Assembly (NCBI RefSeq): GCF_002775205.1
Contig: NC_036447.1
Coordinates: forward strand, 21,434,501 to 21,498,500
Direction of reading: 5' to 3'
Origin: Xiphophorus maculatus
Taxonomy: Eukaryota > Chordata > Actinopteri > Cyprinodontiformes > Poeciliidae
Length of the DNA: 64,000 bases
The position numbers were made by a program, and so were the translations under genes. Positions 23,771-35,900 of this stretch are shown here, piece by piece. The notes under the pieces are model-generated. The model ran no database searches, was not told where the DNA came from, and was given only the letters and a program-made list of their open reading frames with translations. Each line of letters begins with the position of its first letter. Position 1 is the first letter of the stretch.

Positions 23771-26700
23771 TCAGTTTGAGTCTTCATCAGCTTCATTCTC
23801 CAGTGTCCTTCTTTCCTGCTCGATCTGAGGCCATTCGTCCTCAGAGGCTTCAGATTCCTGACCAGGATATGAGAAAAATAGTTTGAATATTTGTTAACAA
23901 TGGCTGAATATTGAACTGAATGATGCCGTCACCTGATAAAGTTCGTCCTCTCTTGGTGCTTTCGCTACGTCTGGGTCCTCGTTGTACTCTGTCCAGTCCT
24001 ACAGGAGAAGATTTATATCGGGCGTTTAGGCTGGTGGTGTGATGTAGTGGAAACCTTCAGGTTTTGTAGGAACGCTGACTTACCACCTCGTTCTCAGATA
24101 CGACAAGTCTTTCGTCCATCGCCAAACTCGATCTAACAGTGAGTTTAAACACAGTTAGCTTGTTAGCATTTCAGAAACTTTTTATGTAAGTTTCAGCTCC
24201 TGACAGACCCAATCTGCATGATCGTTTGGGAAAATACAACCAAACAAATTTACAGTGTGATGAAGATTTGCAGGGTATTTATTATCGGCTGGAACTCAGG
24301 TGGGAGGTGTGGCATGTGGTAAAATGTTTTATTCCAGAAGAAGCAACAAAGCATACAGCGTTACTTCGTCTTTGAACGAAAATGCAGCTGAAACCAGATG
24401 TTTACATGCAGTTTTTTTCCTTTTCTTAAATCTGACATCAAATCAGACTAAACACCTCGCTGTTTTAGGTCAGTCAAGATTGCGAATCTGTTTGCAAAAA
24501 TTTTAGATTAGTTTCTATTTCACTAGATCACAAGACATGTTTGCAAAAAGCAAAAGATTTATCCCTGAGTCCTTTTGCAATTGTAACCTTGTTTTTCTTA
24601 TCCTGCTTGTGGACTAATGGCATCTTCCTCATTAAATGGCCTTTCAGCCCATGTTAGTACAGGACTTGTTACACTGTGGCTAATAAGTAACAACACTCTT
24701 ACTAGGTTCAGTCACCTTCTTTTGATTTCATCTTTAGGTTCATAACAAAAAATATTCTGGCAATTAGTAATCCTAAATCTCCATCACTTTATTCTCGTAC
24801 TGAATTATGGTCAAAACTAATGAGGGAAGTTCTGAATGAATTTTGTGGGAGCTGGATTTAACCCACATGAAGATGGCAAGAGACGAATCTACGGTTTATA
24901 ATATTTTAACAGAACCTCGCTTCACAAACTGCGATCTATTCTTTTAAAAGCAGCTGTGACGCTTATAGAAAACTGGAATAGAGACTTTTTAATTTTCACT
25001 TTGAGTCTATGATGTCATTCATTATCTTACCCCAAAACATTTTGGATTATTTTGTTTTCCAATAAATGAAAAAAAAAAACACACTCACTCTGACTTCTGT
25101 TGAGACAGTTTCCACCCTGAAAGAAGAACGGACAAATGTTCAGCATCTCCCCTTCACAGCAAAGGAAGACAAACCAAGATATGAAATCAGGCGAACTTAC
25201 TGAAGATGACTCCTGACAGACAACAAAACAACACCAGGAAAATCAGGAGCGCGAAACAGTTGAAGACCACAGCCACCACTAAGGTTGGAAGGCGATTCAG
25301 CACTAGGTAGAAAAATGGAAATCAGTCAGTGATTTGTCTCCAGGAGACGTTGCTCAAGCAACATTCAGCGTCTACCTTCTTTGTCCACATAAAGCCCTTT
25401 GCTGCTTATGACCGTGCTGTTGTCGAAGCTGTTCCACACTTCGCAGCGGTACTTTCCAGAGCTCCGTCTCCCCACGGCCATCAGCAGGACGGACTGTTCT
25501 GGCAGATCCACCACATAGAAGAAGCTTCCCTGCTCACGTAGAGGCATTTGGTTGAGGTACCACTGGAAACGTGGGTGAGTTCCCGCTGCCGCCTTGCAGT
25601 AGAGCCTGAGGCCAATGACGGCATAGTTATTTCCCATGTCGTATTCGGATTGGACCGTCACTGGGCCAGCGACTGACACTAGAGAAAGGAGACACAAAGT
25701 CAGAGGGATTGTAACCGTTGACGTATTTTGACCTTATGCTGTTCTGCCCACTTTTACTGTCTCAGTTTGAATTAAACTGTAAGTGCAGTTCTGGTTTACT
25801 GTTGATCGGCTTAAACCAAACCCCGACCCAGCAGAAATCCTTGTCTTAATAGAGTTGATGCATCGCACTGAGAGCTCATGAACTCTGAACAAAATGTATT
25901 TAACATTCCACGTAAAAGTAAATGACAATACAAAGTGCAATAATCTCCTGTACACTCTTCTTCTTTGGCGCCTTACACCATTTCCAGTATCACATATAAA
26001 AAAAACAACAAACAAAACAACAACAACCATATATTTTATCAAATCAAACTGTTTTTTAATAATTTGAATTTTGCATACATTTATTTAAGTTTAAAAACAC
26101 AAAAACAAAAAAAAACACAAGTTTTTTTTTTTGTTTGTTTTGAAACAGAAAAACCAAAAGACGAATCTTAACGGATTGGGTTTCTTCCATCTGCAGCACG
26201 TAGCTGAATGAAACGCTCCCCAATGAATGTAAACACAATGAAGTAATACCATGAACTCCTAATGTTGATAGCATATGTACTGCAGCACAGCTAACAGCAG
26301 GAAGTTAGCAAAGAGTCTGGATTTTTCATGATAAAAGTCTTTTTTGGGGGAAGGAAGGGGTATGAGGCTCTTATTTTGGTAAGTACTTATTGCAGATCTA
26401 CAGAGTAAGAAATACACAGCAGGGTTTTATGTTAGCCCAATTACCTACCAACTTCAAGAGGCAACCATCGACTGTATTCAGTCTGGTTCCCGTTCCTGGC
26501 CTGACACTGCAGCCATCCAGAGTGCTGGTCCAGGACCACTGGAAGACTGAACGTGGCGTGTCTCTCTGAAACGTTCTTCCTGACCATCAGCTCCATGCCC
26601 ATGTAGAGCGAGAAGCTTATCGGAGGATCGCCTCTCTCAGACTGGCAGGTGATGCTGGCTGAATAGTTGCCATCATCCTCCTTCACCACGGTGAATGAGA

Positions 26701-29513
26701 TGCGAGGGGTCGACACCAGATCTGAGGAAACAGAAACGAGGAGAACGTTTGATCTGCCGGGCTGAAATGCGGCGCCTTACAAGAGTATTAAACCCCTTTA
26801 AGCTGTTCCACATTTTGTCACGTTACACATTTTAAATGCATTCGATTGGAATTGTACTCGAATCACAAATTTCTTTCACAGAACGGCTGGATTTGAGATT
26901 AGACGACTCACTTTACTAACGACTTCTGAAAGAAACAGGTTGGACTGAACTGATTTAAAAAAATCTCCCCAATCAAGTACATTAATGTTTGTGGTTGCAA
27001 CATGACAAAATCTGAGAAGTTCAAGTGGTTTAGCTACATTTGCAAGCCACAGTGTAATCAAACACGTGCTGCGGATGACTTCCAACCTTTCACTGCGATA
27101 ACGAGGTCGGAGCTGTTGGAGGCGAACCATCTCGTTTCGTTGAAGACGTTTTTAGCCTGACACATGTAGGAGCCGCCATCTTTAGAGGACACTCTAGGAG
27201 AGACGCAGGTCATATAAACTATAACCAAGCAAACAAAGACTTCTGATACACTTTACCCTTAAAACTGTACTGTGTTTTGGTTTGAATGAGGTAAACGTGT
27301 CATGAAACAAAGACTGATGGTTAAAAAAAAACATCAAGCAGAAGTCTTGAATCATTGCAAGTTTTAAAACCCTTTCTTGTGTTTCAGAAAGGCAGAACTG
27401 AAACAGATTATCACCAAAACAGGTGACATTGTGCCTTATATTTCCAGTGATGACAGGAAAAGCTACTGCGCTGATTGCGTCCAATTACATCAGCTAAACT
27501 TCGGTCTTGTTTCAGCAACAGTGCAGATGTTGACATGTAAGATGTTTAAAGTAAAAATAGGAGGTAATTCACAAAGAACATCAATTTTCTCTGTTTATTT
27601 TGTGCTATTTTTCATCATTCAGTCATAATTTCTTATTTACGGAGCAGATTTCACTAAATAAGTGCAGATGGAAATACACCCATGAAATGCAGCTAATGCA
27701 AGCGGTTCACACCTGTTCTCACAACAGGCTGCAGCTGTCCCGTCTTCAGCCACAAACACAGCAGATGGAAAATTAACCAGAAAAACAATTATTTCCTCAC
27801 AAAGACCCCATGTCATTAATTGACGATTTTCTTCACCAAAACGTAAAAATGACATAAAAACTGTTCTGAATTTTTAAATCAATAAGTATCATTCAGCACT
27901 GCTGTAAATTTCAAAAATCAATTGACATTTGGAGAATTAGATGGAGGCACAAACATGGGTTTGCCCACATTTAGCAGTCAATTTAAAAAGCTCCAATACT
28001 TTAGCGCTCGAGTCTTAAAGGATTTCTTTTAAGACTCGAGCCATGTTCTTTTAAGCCATGTTTTATGCCATCACAGACCTGGTGATTATTAACCGGTTGT
28101 CTCCAATCCAGCGGACAGGAGACGGAGAGACGAGGCGCCCATTGAGAAACCAGTTGTAGGAAACATGATTTCCAGATTTAATTTTGCATTGCAGCTCTAT
28201 CTTGGTTTCCTCATAGATCTCTGTTGGACCTGTGTAAACAATCGCAGCGCCTTCGACTGGCACTGCAAAACAAACGAAAAAAAACAACAACACATTAACG
28301 TCACTACCACCGCTGTCAGAAAAGAGAATATGCAAAGATTTAATCTTTCGAGCTCCTGTATTTGAATGGTTTTTTATTTGTCTTTTCTGTACTCATTTAG
28401 CAGATTGTAACCAGATTATTTCAGCGATATTCAACCTGTTCCCCATGAAACCACACAATATTGTAATTGTTATAGTGCAGCCCTATTTTATAAAACCTAA
28501 ATAATGTGGACTTCAATAACTAATCAACAACATGCAAAGATATGATCTTAGTATGGATGTATTTCGTTTACACAACTGTGTATTTTTAATTCATTGGATG
28601 CTTGTGTTAAGGTATGATTATGTATTTGTGAGGTATCCTAAAGCACCTTCCTGAAGATAAAAAAACCGTAAATTTCCCCACTGCAAAACAATGAAAGGAA
28701 GTTCTATTCTATTCTATGAATTTAACAGAGTGTATATAAATAAGACATTCCTGCCATTGATGGGTGAAATTAACCAGAGTTGAACTGTTGCTGAGTGTAA
28801 AATAGTTTTTTGACCTTATATTTTAAGGAGACAGTTTTTAATGTGTAAAACAATGCATAATTCCTCCTACTCAACAGGACTTACCAATAACCCTTAAGAA
28901 GTGTACTTCGCTGACAGTCTCATTTATCTCCGTGTTGTTTTGTGCGCTGGCCACACATTCGAAGTAGCCCTCATGCTCAACTTTGATAACCTGGGGAAAG
29001 ATTCCCATCTCCTCCCCGGCTGAGAGGGTGTACTCTCCAAACATTTGTTTACGGTCATCCTTCCTGAAGACAGGAATTACAACGCGTCTCTTGTTGCTTT
29101 ATTTCTCCGAATGCATTTAACTCCAGTTGTAACCCGACTCCACTTACCTGTATAATGTCAGAAGAATCGGTTCATTACTTTCTGAACTGGGAATTTCACA
29201 CACCAAGGGAATGACATCGTCTACCAAAGCTTGCGAGGGGCCGTGGAGTCGTGGCTGGTCCAGTTGGAACTGATCTGTTGAAACAAACAACAACAAAAAA
29301 AAGAAATCCCAAAGAGCCATCAGCTTTCATCACCGGACGGCACACAAATGATCATGAAAATGTACTTACTGCTCTCTTTTGTGCAGCAGCACAACCCTGT
29401 AGGAATGGAGACGAAATCAGATGAAATGTTAGATTATTTCAAAATCCTTGACACTCGATTGAGTTTCTGCTGGCTTGCTTACCCAGGACGACCAAAAACA
29501 CAGAAGCAAACAT
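23771..29513 (-). CDS. Four-Ig-domain type I membrane receptor 'IgA' (FcRL/PECAM1-like; at the C17orf99/IL-40 position)
   Basis: 13 exons: 29483-29513, 29370-29396, 29148-29274, 28885-29063, 28079-28262, 27087-27193, 26449-26721, 25376-25678, 25201-25302, 25089-25116, 24084-24132, 23933-23998, 23771-23857; 1563 nt, 520 aa. The leader is MFASVFLVVLG plus a 27-nt mini-exon. Ig domains with cysteine pairs: D1 residues 20-121 (LVCEI/FECVA), D2 122-218 (LQCKI/YMCQA), D3 219-309 (ITCQS/LQCQA), D4 310-410 (LYCKA/YRCEV). The TM (411-444, uncharged) has LVVAVVFNCFALLIFLVLFC. The acidic tail (to 520) has tyrosines in TEYNED and ELYQES but no ITIM or ITAM. About ten N-glycosylation sequons are present. 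D1 and D2 are each split by an extra intron, unlike its neighbour IgB. The intron 5 donor is CAG/GTCTGT. The leader mini-exon and one-exon Ig modules are usual in FcR/FcRL/PECAM1 genes. Ligand and function unknown. Confidence 0.88.
26765..26885. repeat. Fragment of GTATTCATACC-type dispersed repeat (IgA intron 6)
   Basis: The text AGTATTAAACCCCTTTAAGC then CCACATTTTGTCACGTTACA matches the terminal motif of a family of which several other pieces occur in this window (32.5, 37.8, 42.5, 58.2 and 62.4 kb). Superfamily uncertain, possibly Tc1-like. Confidence 0.5.
28006..28041. repeat. Perfect 14-bp hairpin (IgA intron 5)
   Basis: GCTCGAGTCTTAAA (28006-28019) pairs exactly with TTTAAGACTCGAGC (28028-28041) across 8 nt. 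It lies about 40 bp from the donor of IgA exon 5. Confidence 0.9.
28560..28718 (+). mobile_element. LINE 3' tail with TTCTA repeat (IgA intron 4)
   Basis: The ending AATTTCCCCACTGCAAAACA followed by TTCTATTCTATTCTATG resembles the last bases of the LINE at 14025-14434. Only about 150 bp are recognisable. Confidence 0.55.
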
Positions 29514-29813
29514 GCTGAAGTCGTTTGTGCAGCGGGAGGCTTTGAATGGTGCAAAATCGGAGGGAATAAGTGGCAGTTGTAACTGGGTGGGTGAAACCGT
29601 GCGTCTGATGGCCTTACAGACAGAGTCAGAGAAACGTGCAGGCGACTGATAGAGCTGCAGGCCAACGCCTCCCGAGCTTCAGCGTCACTTCAGCTGGGAG
29701 AAATAAAACCGTCCTGCTGCAGTTCACTGAGTCAAACTTAGACTCACAGAGAAGCAAGGAAACATTGTTTTCTTTCACTTAATCGATGAAAACAGACGTT
29801 TACATCTTTAGAA

Positions 29814-29819
29814 TTTATT
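29814..29819 (-). terminator. IgB polyadenylation signal AATAAA
   Basis: TTTATT on the plus strand lies 170 nt past the IgB stop and about 300 nt before the IgA start codon. The two receptor genes are therefore packed head to tail. Confidence 0.55.
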
Positions 29820-29988
29820 TGCAAAACGACAAAGTACAGTAGTGGTTCAACACATTTTATCACTCTTTATACAGGAATAGCCCACTCTTAGAACATTTTA
29901 TAAAACATATCAGATTATTGAAAACAGAAAGTTGGTTACTTCATAAATAAATAATAATTAGCATGAATCAGGATCTTCTTGGATGTTT

Positions 29989-32900
29989 TTATACTGTGAT
30001 TTCAGCGATCTGAAACAGAAACAAAGACAGAATTAGTATGCCTTTTATTGTTCATAAGTTATATGTTTTTTATATTGTAAAGTTTATAGTCTGCATGGGA
30101 GCCAAAATAGAGCACATGCTAAAATATTAACAAAAATAAAATAAAAATAGTACACTCACATTAAGTCATGTAAAAATATATATTTTGCACCTACAGTATT
30201 TTCTTTTTCTTTTCAGAAAATGAAAGACCTTCAGAAATATATTTGAAAATTGTGTCTATTTGTGTTATTGAAAATTAAAAGTGTACAATACTAAAAAAAA
30301 TCACAGTTTAGAGGTGACAAGTAAAATAAAATTTATACTAAAATTACGACAGATAAACAAATAAATTACGTGGGTGACGTGTGACAAAAATCTAATTATT
30401 CAGATGGAACAAAAACTTTTTAAGACGTGACAAATAAAAAAAAAACCAAAACTAAAATGTATCAAATTGACAAAAAAAAGGCATTCATTGTATTTTTGTT
30501 CAGAAGGCGACAAAAATACAAATCATAAAATTACAGAGGAAACATATTGATAACAATATGGGAAAGTTGAAATTATATATAATTAATTATGAATGTGATC
30601 TATTTAGACATTTTCAATTGTCAAAGGGAAAAACATTCAAAATGAATGAATTATTCAAAAAATATGAAACTCTGTTATTAGTAGCAGTTATTTTTAGAAT
30701 CCATTCAAATCTGACTAAACTACTTAAAGAATCTAATTGCATTTAAAAAAAAAAAAAGTAAAGATGAAATGTATGAAAAAAAAAGAATAAAAAGTTGACT
30801 GAATTGTTCTTGCTGCTGTTGTTCCTGCAGCGCCAGTAATAACAACAGGAGGCGGATCGCCTCGCTTTGCCTAAACTCCGCCCACATTTTGAGCTCCACT
30901 GACGGCTAACAGATAAAACAGGCTTTACTCAGCGAATTCAAAACCACCAAACACTATCACCAGACCTGCATGTAACTCCTGCAGCTGTTGCTCTCAGAGA
31001 TCACATGTCATCACAAGGCGGCTGACATGCTGTGGTTGTTTTTCTGCTCTAGCAAATGAGCAACATGCATCCACTGATTAAACTGTGAGATATGAAGAAG
31101 AACTGATGCAACCGAAAGCTTAAACTTTAGCCAAAATCACATTTTCTAAGACGTAGGAGCATATTTTAAGCATCTAGGGCTGAAAGACCAAAGACCAGCC
31201 TGAATGAAGAAGCTTAAAGTGCTCTTGGCTGATTTAAACTGTGTTCAACCTGCAAGCAAACCTCAAGATGATGAGTGGTTAAAAGCTGAAACAAGCAGGT
31301 AACAGATGGCCGACATGTTCACATCTGCTGCAGAGCAAAAATATTTTATGTTATGCATTTACAAATACAACAGCGATAAGTGTGACTTTAATGCGTCCAT
31401 GCTGTAGCTGTGTAGATATAACCTACATAACAGGGAAGCATTTTTTCCAGTGCACTACTTTATTTCTAAAAACTTTTGTTTATTATTCTTTATTTAACCA
31501 GCAGGTTCTTTGTGATTATCATTTGTTTTTTGAGGGAGACCCAGCAGACACGGCACACGGGTCATTGCGAGAAAAAGCACAAATTGAATTAACATTAAAA
31601 CACACAAAAATAATAATTTTGCTTAATCAACTGTAACAATAAAGGACCTCCACTAATTTTATTGGTAACATTTCTTTCCAGAGAGCAACAACATGCTCCA
31701 GCCTGGAAACATTACAATAGACTTAAGTGCACAGTGTAAGTGCACCCTCTATTGATTACTTCTGTATCATTTTATGAAAGTGCTGCAGAGAAAGTATAGC
31801 TGTTACTACAGCTTTAAATAAAAATAAAAATATGGGGTTTTGAAGTAAAGTATTCTATCAACATGTCAGAAAACTTGATTAACTCTGGTGTATTCTAGGT
31901 TTACCTGGTTCCGGACATGACGGGACAAAGTATCCGTCTGAGACTCCGGCTCAGAGAGATGAAATGGTATTGTGCTGGAATCATAGAAAATATGCATTTC
32001 GTGCGCATAAAGGAGGCGATTTAAATCAAAGAAACGATAAAATGACTTTAAGTGGAAAAACTTACTTAGCTGCAGAAACATTGGTAGGAGCTGCAAATAA
32101 GGCACATACAGAGAACAAAACATGAATACCGCATTTCAGTCTGACAGATTGCACGCATGCTTTGCTGCACAGACCTGGGGAGTGGTCAAGCAACTTGAAC
32201 AGACAGGCGGAGGCCACTGCCAGCATCAGCAGGAAGAAGCAGCAGAACACTAAGGTGATAACTTCAGTAAGAAACCCTGCGGGTCAGAAGATACAAAGCA
32301 GTTAATGTAACACATCTTGGCTTTATGGGAGCATATTACTAGCGCCGTATATTATTTTTTACTTTGTGAAGTTTCACTGCAGAGTGATGCTTGAGCCACC
32401 GAGTTGCGGTTTTCCTCTGGTTGACGGGAAAACAAGCAGAATAAAAATTATAATCGCTCATCGTTACATCCGCAAAGTTCAGTGTGTTTTATTTAGATTT
32501 CATGTGATAGAAAACAACAAAACGATGCATGAATGTGAACTAGAGGGAAAAAAAAATTATGCATGGTTTTTGACTTTGTTTTTGAAGTAAAAATGTAACA
32601 ACTGTGGTGTGCATTTGTATCCAGCATCCCTGTTTCAAGTCTAAAAAAATTTACATTTTGGTCCATTCCTCTCTTCATAATATCCCAAAGTCAATCAGAT
32701 TGGATGGAGAAAATCTGTAACAAGTACTGTAAGTAGTACTTATTTTACTTCTGTTTTGAATGCAAAACCAAAGTATATAACATTAATATGGCATAAATCA
32801 GAAATGTTACACATCTATTTGTTTCCTTTGGCCTGACTGTTTGTATCCTAGACATCTGGTGACTACGTTGCCTAAAACTGTGCAGGCTATGTGGGACAAT

Positions 32901-35900
32901 GATTGGAAACGTAAGAGTGCATCTCCAACTTTTCATTTATGATAAATATTTTTTTTACTCACCGGTGATTCGGATAAGTACAGCGGCGCTTTCGGCCCAG
33001 GGCCCAGAGTCCTCGTAGCTGTCTCTGGCCCTGCAGCGGTAAGACCCAGAATCCTCTGCGCTGAGCTGAGTGAGGAAGAGGACTTTCTTTTGGTGGGTCA
33101 GGACAGCCTGAGGCTGAATCTCCTCGGGCAGAAGAACGGAGTCGTTGAGGAGCCAGGAGAAGAGTGGGAACGTCCCTCTGCTGATGTGACAGCTCAGCCT
33201 GGCAGCGGTCAGCGTGGCCTCAGCGCTGTACAGATAGTCCACTTCCACTCTCACATCCGCCCCGACCGGGACTGGAGACACAGTTAGAGGACAACAGGAA
33301 GGCTATGAGCTCAACAGGAAGGCTCTGAGCTCAATGGGTATGCAGAGTAAAATAATAATAAAAATAAACCCCAATATTTTTGATTGATTTAGCTCCTCAT
33401 AGAGAAAAAATATGGGTGTTCATTTTTCAAAGTCATATTTTCAACTTGTTACACATTTTTTTATTAATGTATTAATGTCAGTGAAGTCAGAGTTTCAAAC
33501 TAAACATTTAATTCACAGGTTAAATATTTAGTACACAAACTAAATATTTAGCTTTCAAATTAAATATTCAGTTTAGAAAATATTTAGTTTGAAACTATCT
33601 ACCAGTTAAATATTTAGCTCAGACTTAAACACTTAGTTGGTAAACTACATGTTTAGTTTGCAAAACATTTAACTGCAAAATAAATATTTATTTTGCTAAG
33701 TGAATATGTAGCTCCAAACTAAATATTTAATTTGCAAATTAAATCTTTAACTTGCAAAATATTTAGTTTGGATCGCTGACATTTATAAATGTGTAAACAA
33801 CATGGTGAAAATATGACTTTGAGAAATTATTACTCACATTTTGTTCTCAAAATATAGCAGCCTGTCGTAGAGAAAGATTGATGATGAGAAATTAAGAAAT
33901 GGCTCCCCGTCAACAAGGGAACCAGGAGTGTGGATCACAGAATGGCGTTGAACCTGAACACACATCTCACCTACTTCCAGAGCGAGGGCCTCACTCTTCA
34001 GGTCCTGCACCTCCGTTCTCCCTCGGCATCGGGCCTCTCCCATGTTCAGCCCGATCACAACAGGAACATCGAACCAGGCGGCGAGGGACTCTGCAGCTGT
34101 AGCAGACCTCACCTCCCTGTCGTCCAGCAGCAGAGAAAAGCTCACAGGCGGACTTCCTCTTGAGGACCGGCAGGTTACATTTCCATGGTAATCCTCCCCG
34201 TCTTTGAAAACGGAGATGGAAATTTCCGGTTTTGAAATCTTGACTGTGGAAAAGGAGGAGAAAGAAACGTAGAGAGAGACAGAGAGTGAATGTATTTTAG
34301 AAGAAACTCAACCAAACCAACAATTTCACACAGCAAATCCATCCAACACCCAGGGATGAAGTTAAAAAAGAGTCCAAACTTGTCAGGTGCTGGGTTGCTT
34401 TGGGGTTTGGTTATTTGGTTCTAGTTTTGATTTCTGTTCTTTGTTCACTTTAGTCTCATACTTTCGTTAGATCAGCCTTGTTTCTGTTTCACTTTAGTCC
34501 TTCGTAGTGATTCTAGTTTAATTCTGTTTATTTATTCCTAGTGTCTATTTTTTTTTACCAGCTCCCATGCTAGCGCTCTCTCTCTCCCCTCACACTGAAA
34601 CCTGTTTCTAATCAGCCACTGCTCCTTGTTTTGTAATGAAGCTCCTCAGTATTTTTACAACTCATTCTCAGTCATTACTTTCCTGTTACACCTGGCAGCT
34701 TTGTGCCTAGTTCCTGTGTTTTTGTTCTGCTTTGGCTCCCTGTGTTGTTTTTTGCAAGTTTTTGTTATCAATTTTCATTAAATATGAAACCAGCTCTCCG
34801 CCTCGGCCACATCTGCATTTAGGTCCGACTTCACCACCACACGTCATGACAAAGCCCTTCATACGAAGACATGCAACATACATGAAATATCGTTTTGTTG
34901 GCATTTACCTTTGACTGTCACCTTGACCTCTGCGCTGGTTGAATACCTGCTGATGTCTCGCACCACAGACCAAGCAACGCAGCTATAGCTTCCCTCCTGG
35001 TCCACAGTCACCTCCTCCATCACAAGTTTGTTCTCAGCGATAACGAATCCAGCGGTCGATGAGGTCACTTCCTTCCTGTTACGGTGCCAGGTGTACTTAA
35101 GGTCGGAACCTCTCTCAGCGTCGCAGCTCATGACAATTCTTGACCCCTCGTAGGCAACCGGCGGAAAGGGCTCAGAGGTCACCCTTGTGTTTGATGGCGG
35201 AGCTAGAAATAAATAAGGTGAAGCGCATTAGACTGAGTGTGAAGCTTGGGAACGTTCAGTAGAACCCAGACAAGTCCAAAACTTACTGACTACAGTCAGT
35301 TTGATCCTGTTGCTGAGTCCCGTTTTTCTTCCAGCAAACGCCCTGCACTGATATGAGCCACCTGCAGCTGTGTTGACTTTCAGGGGAAACGCTGTAGGTT
35401 GGTCCCCTTTGGGGCTGACTTCTGTCGCGACCAGGACACGACGATCCCTTATCAGCCTGTAGGCGACCCGAGAGGACAAGCCGGGGGCAGAACAGCGGAA
35501 GACCACCCTGGTGTTGAGGTAGGCTCTGTCAGGGCCAGACAGCACCGGACGGAGAGAACCTGGCTCACCTGGAGATTCAAGTCAAACTTATCATAAAGAA
35601 TGGAGCATAGCTAATGTGTATATAGCCTCAAAAATCTTTATGACAAACTAGCAGAAGGGCCAAGTTGAAATTAGCAGACTCACTGCAGTAAAAGAAGGAC
35701 AGTTGTTCTTGAAATCACATGTTCTTGGGTTAGTAATGGTTAAAATATGATATGCTGACAATCTGAGAGAGTTGATTACAGGTGTCATGGCATTATAGAC
35801 TAAGTCTTAATGTTTTAGGATTTATCTTGAAATTGTGCATTCGACCTTTGATCTTTCCTACGTTTTGATTTTGGTTTCCTATTTTAAAGTCGGTTCTCGT

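Noticed and set aside
33834-33970. Extension of the IgB D3 exon frame to 33834
   Set aside because: A GTGAGATG donor after 33971 ends the exon with the same phase and length as the IgA equivalent; beyond it is intron.
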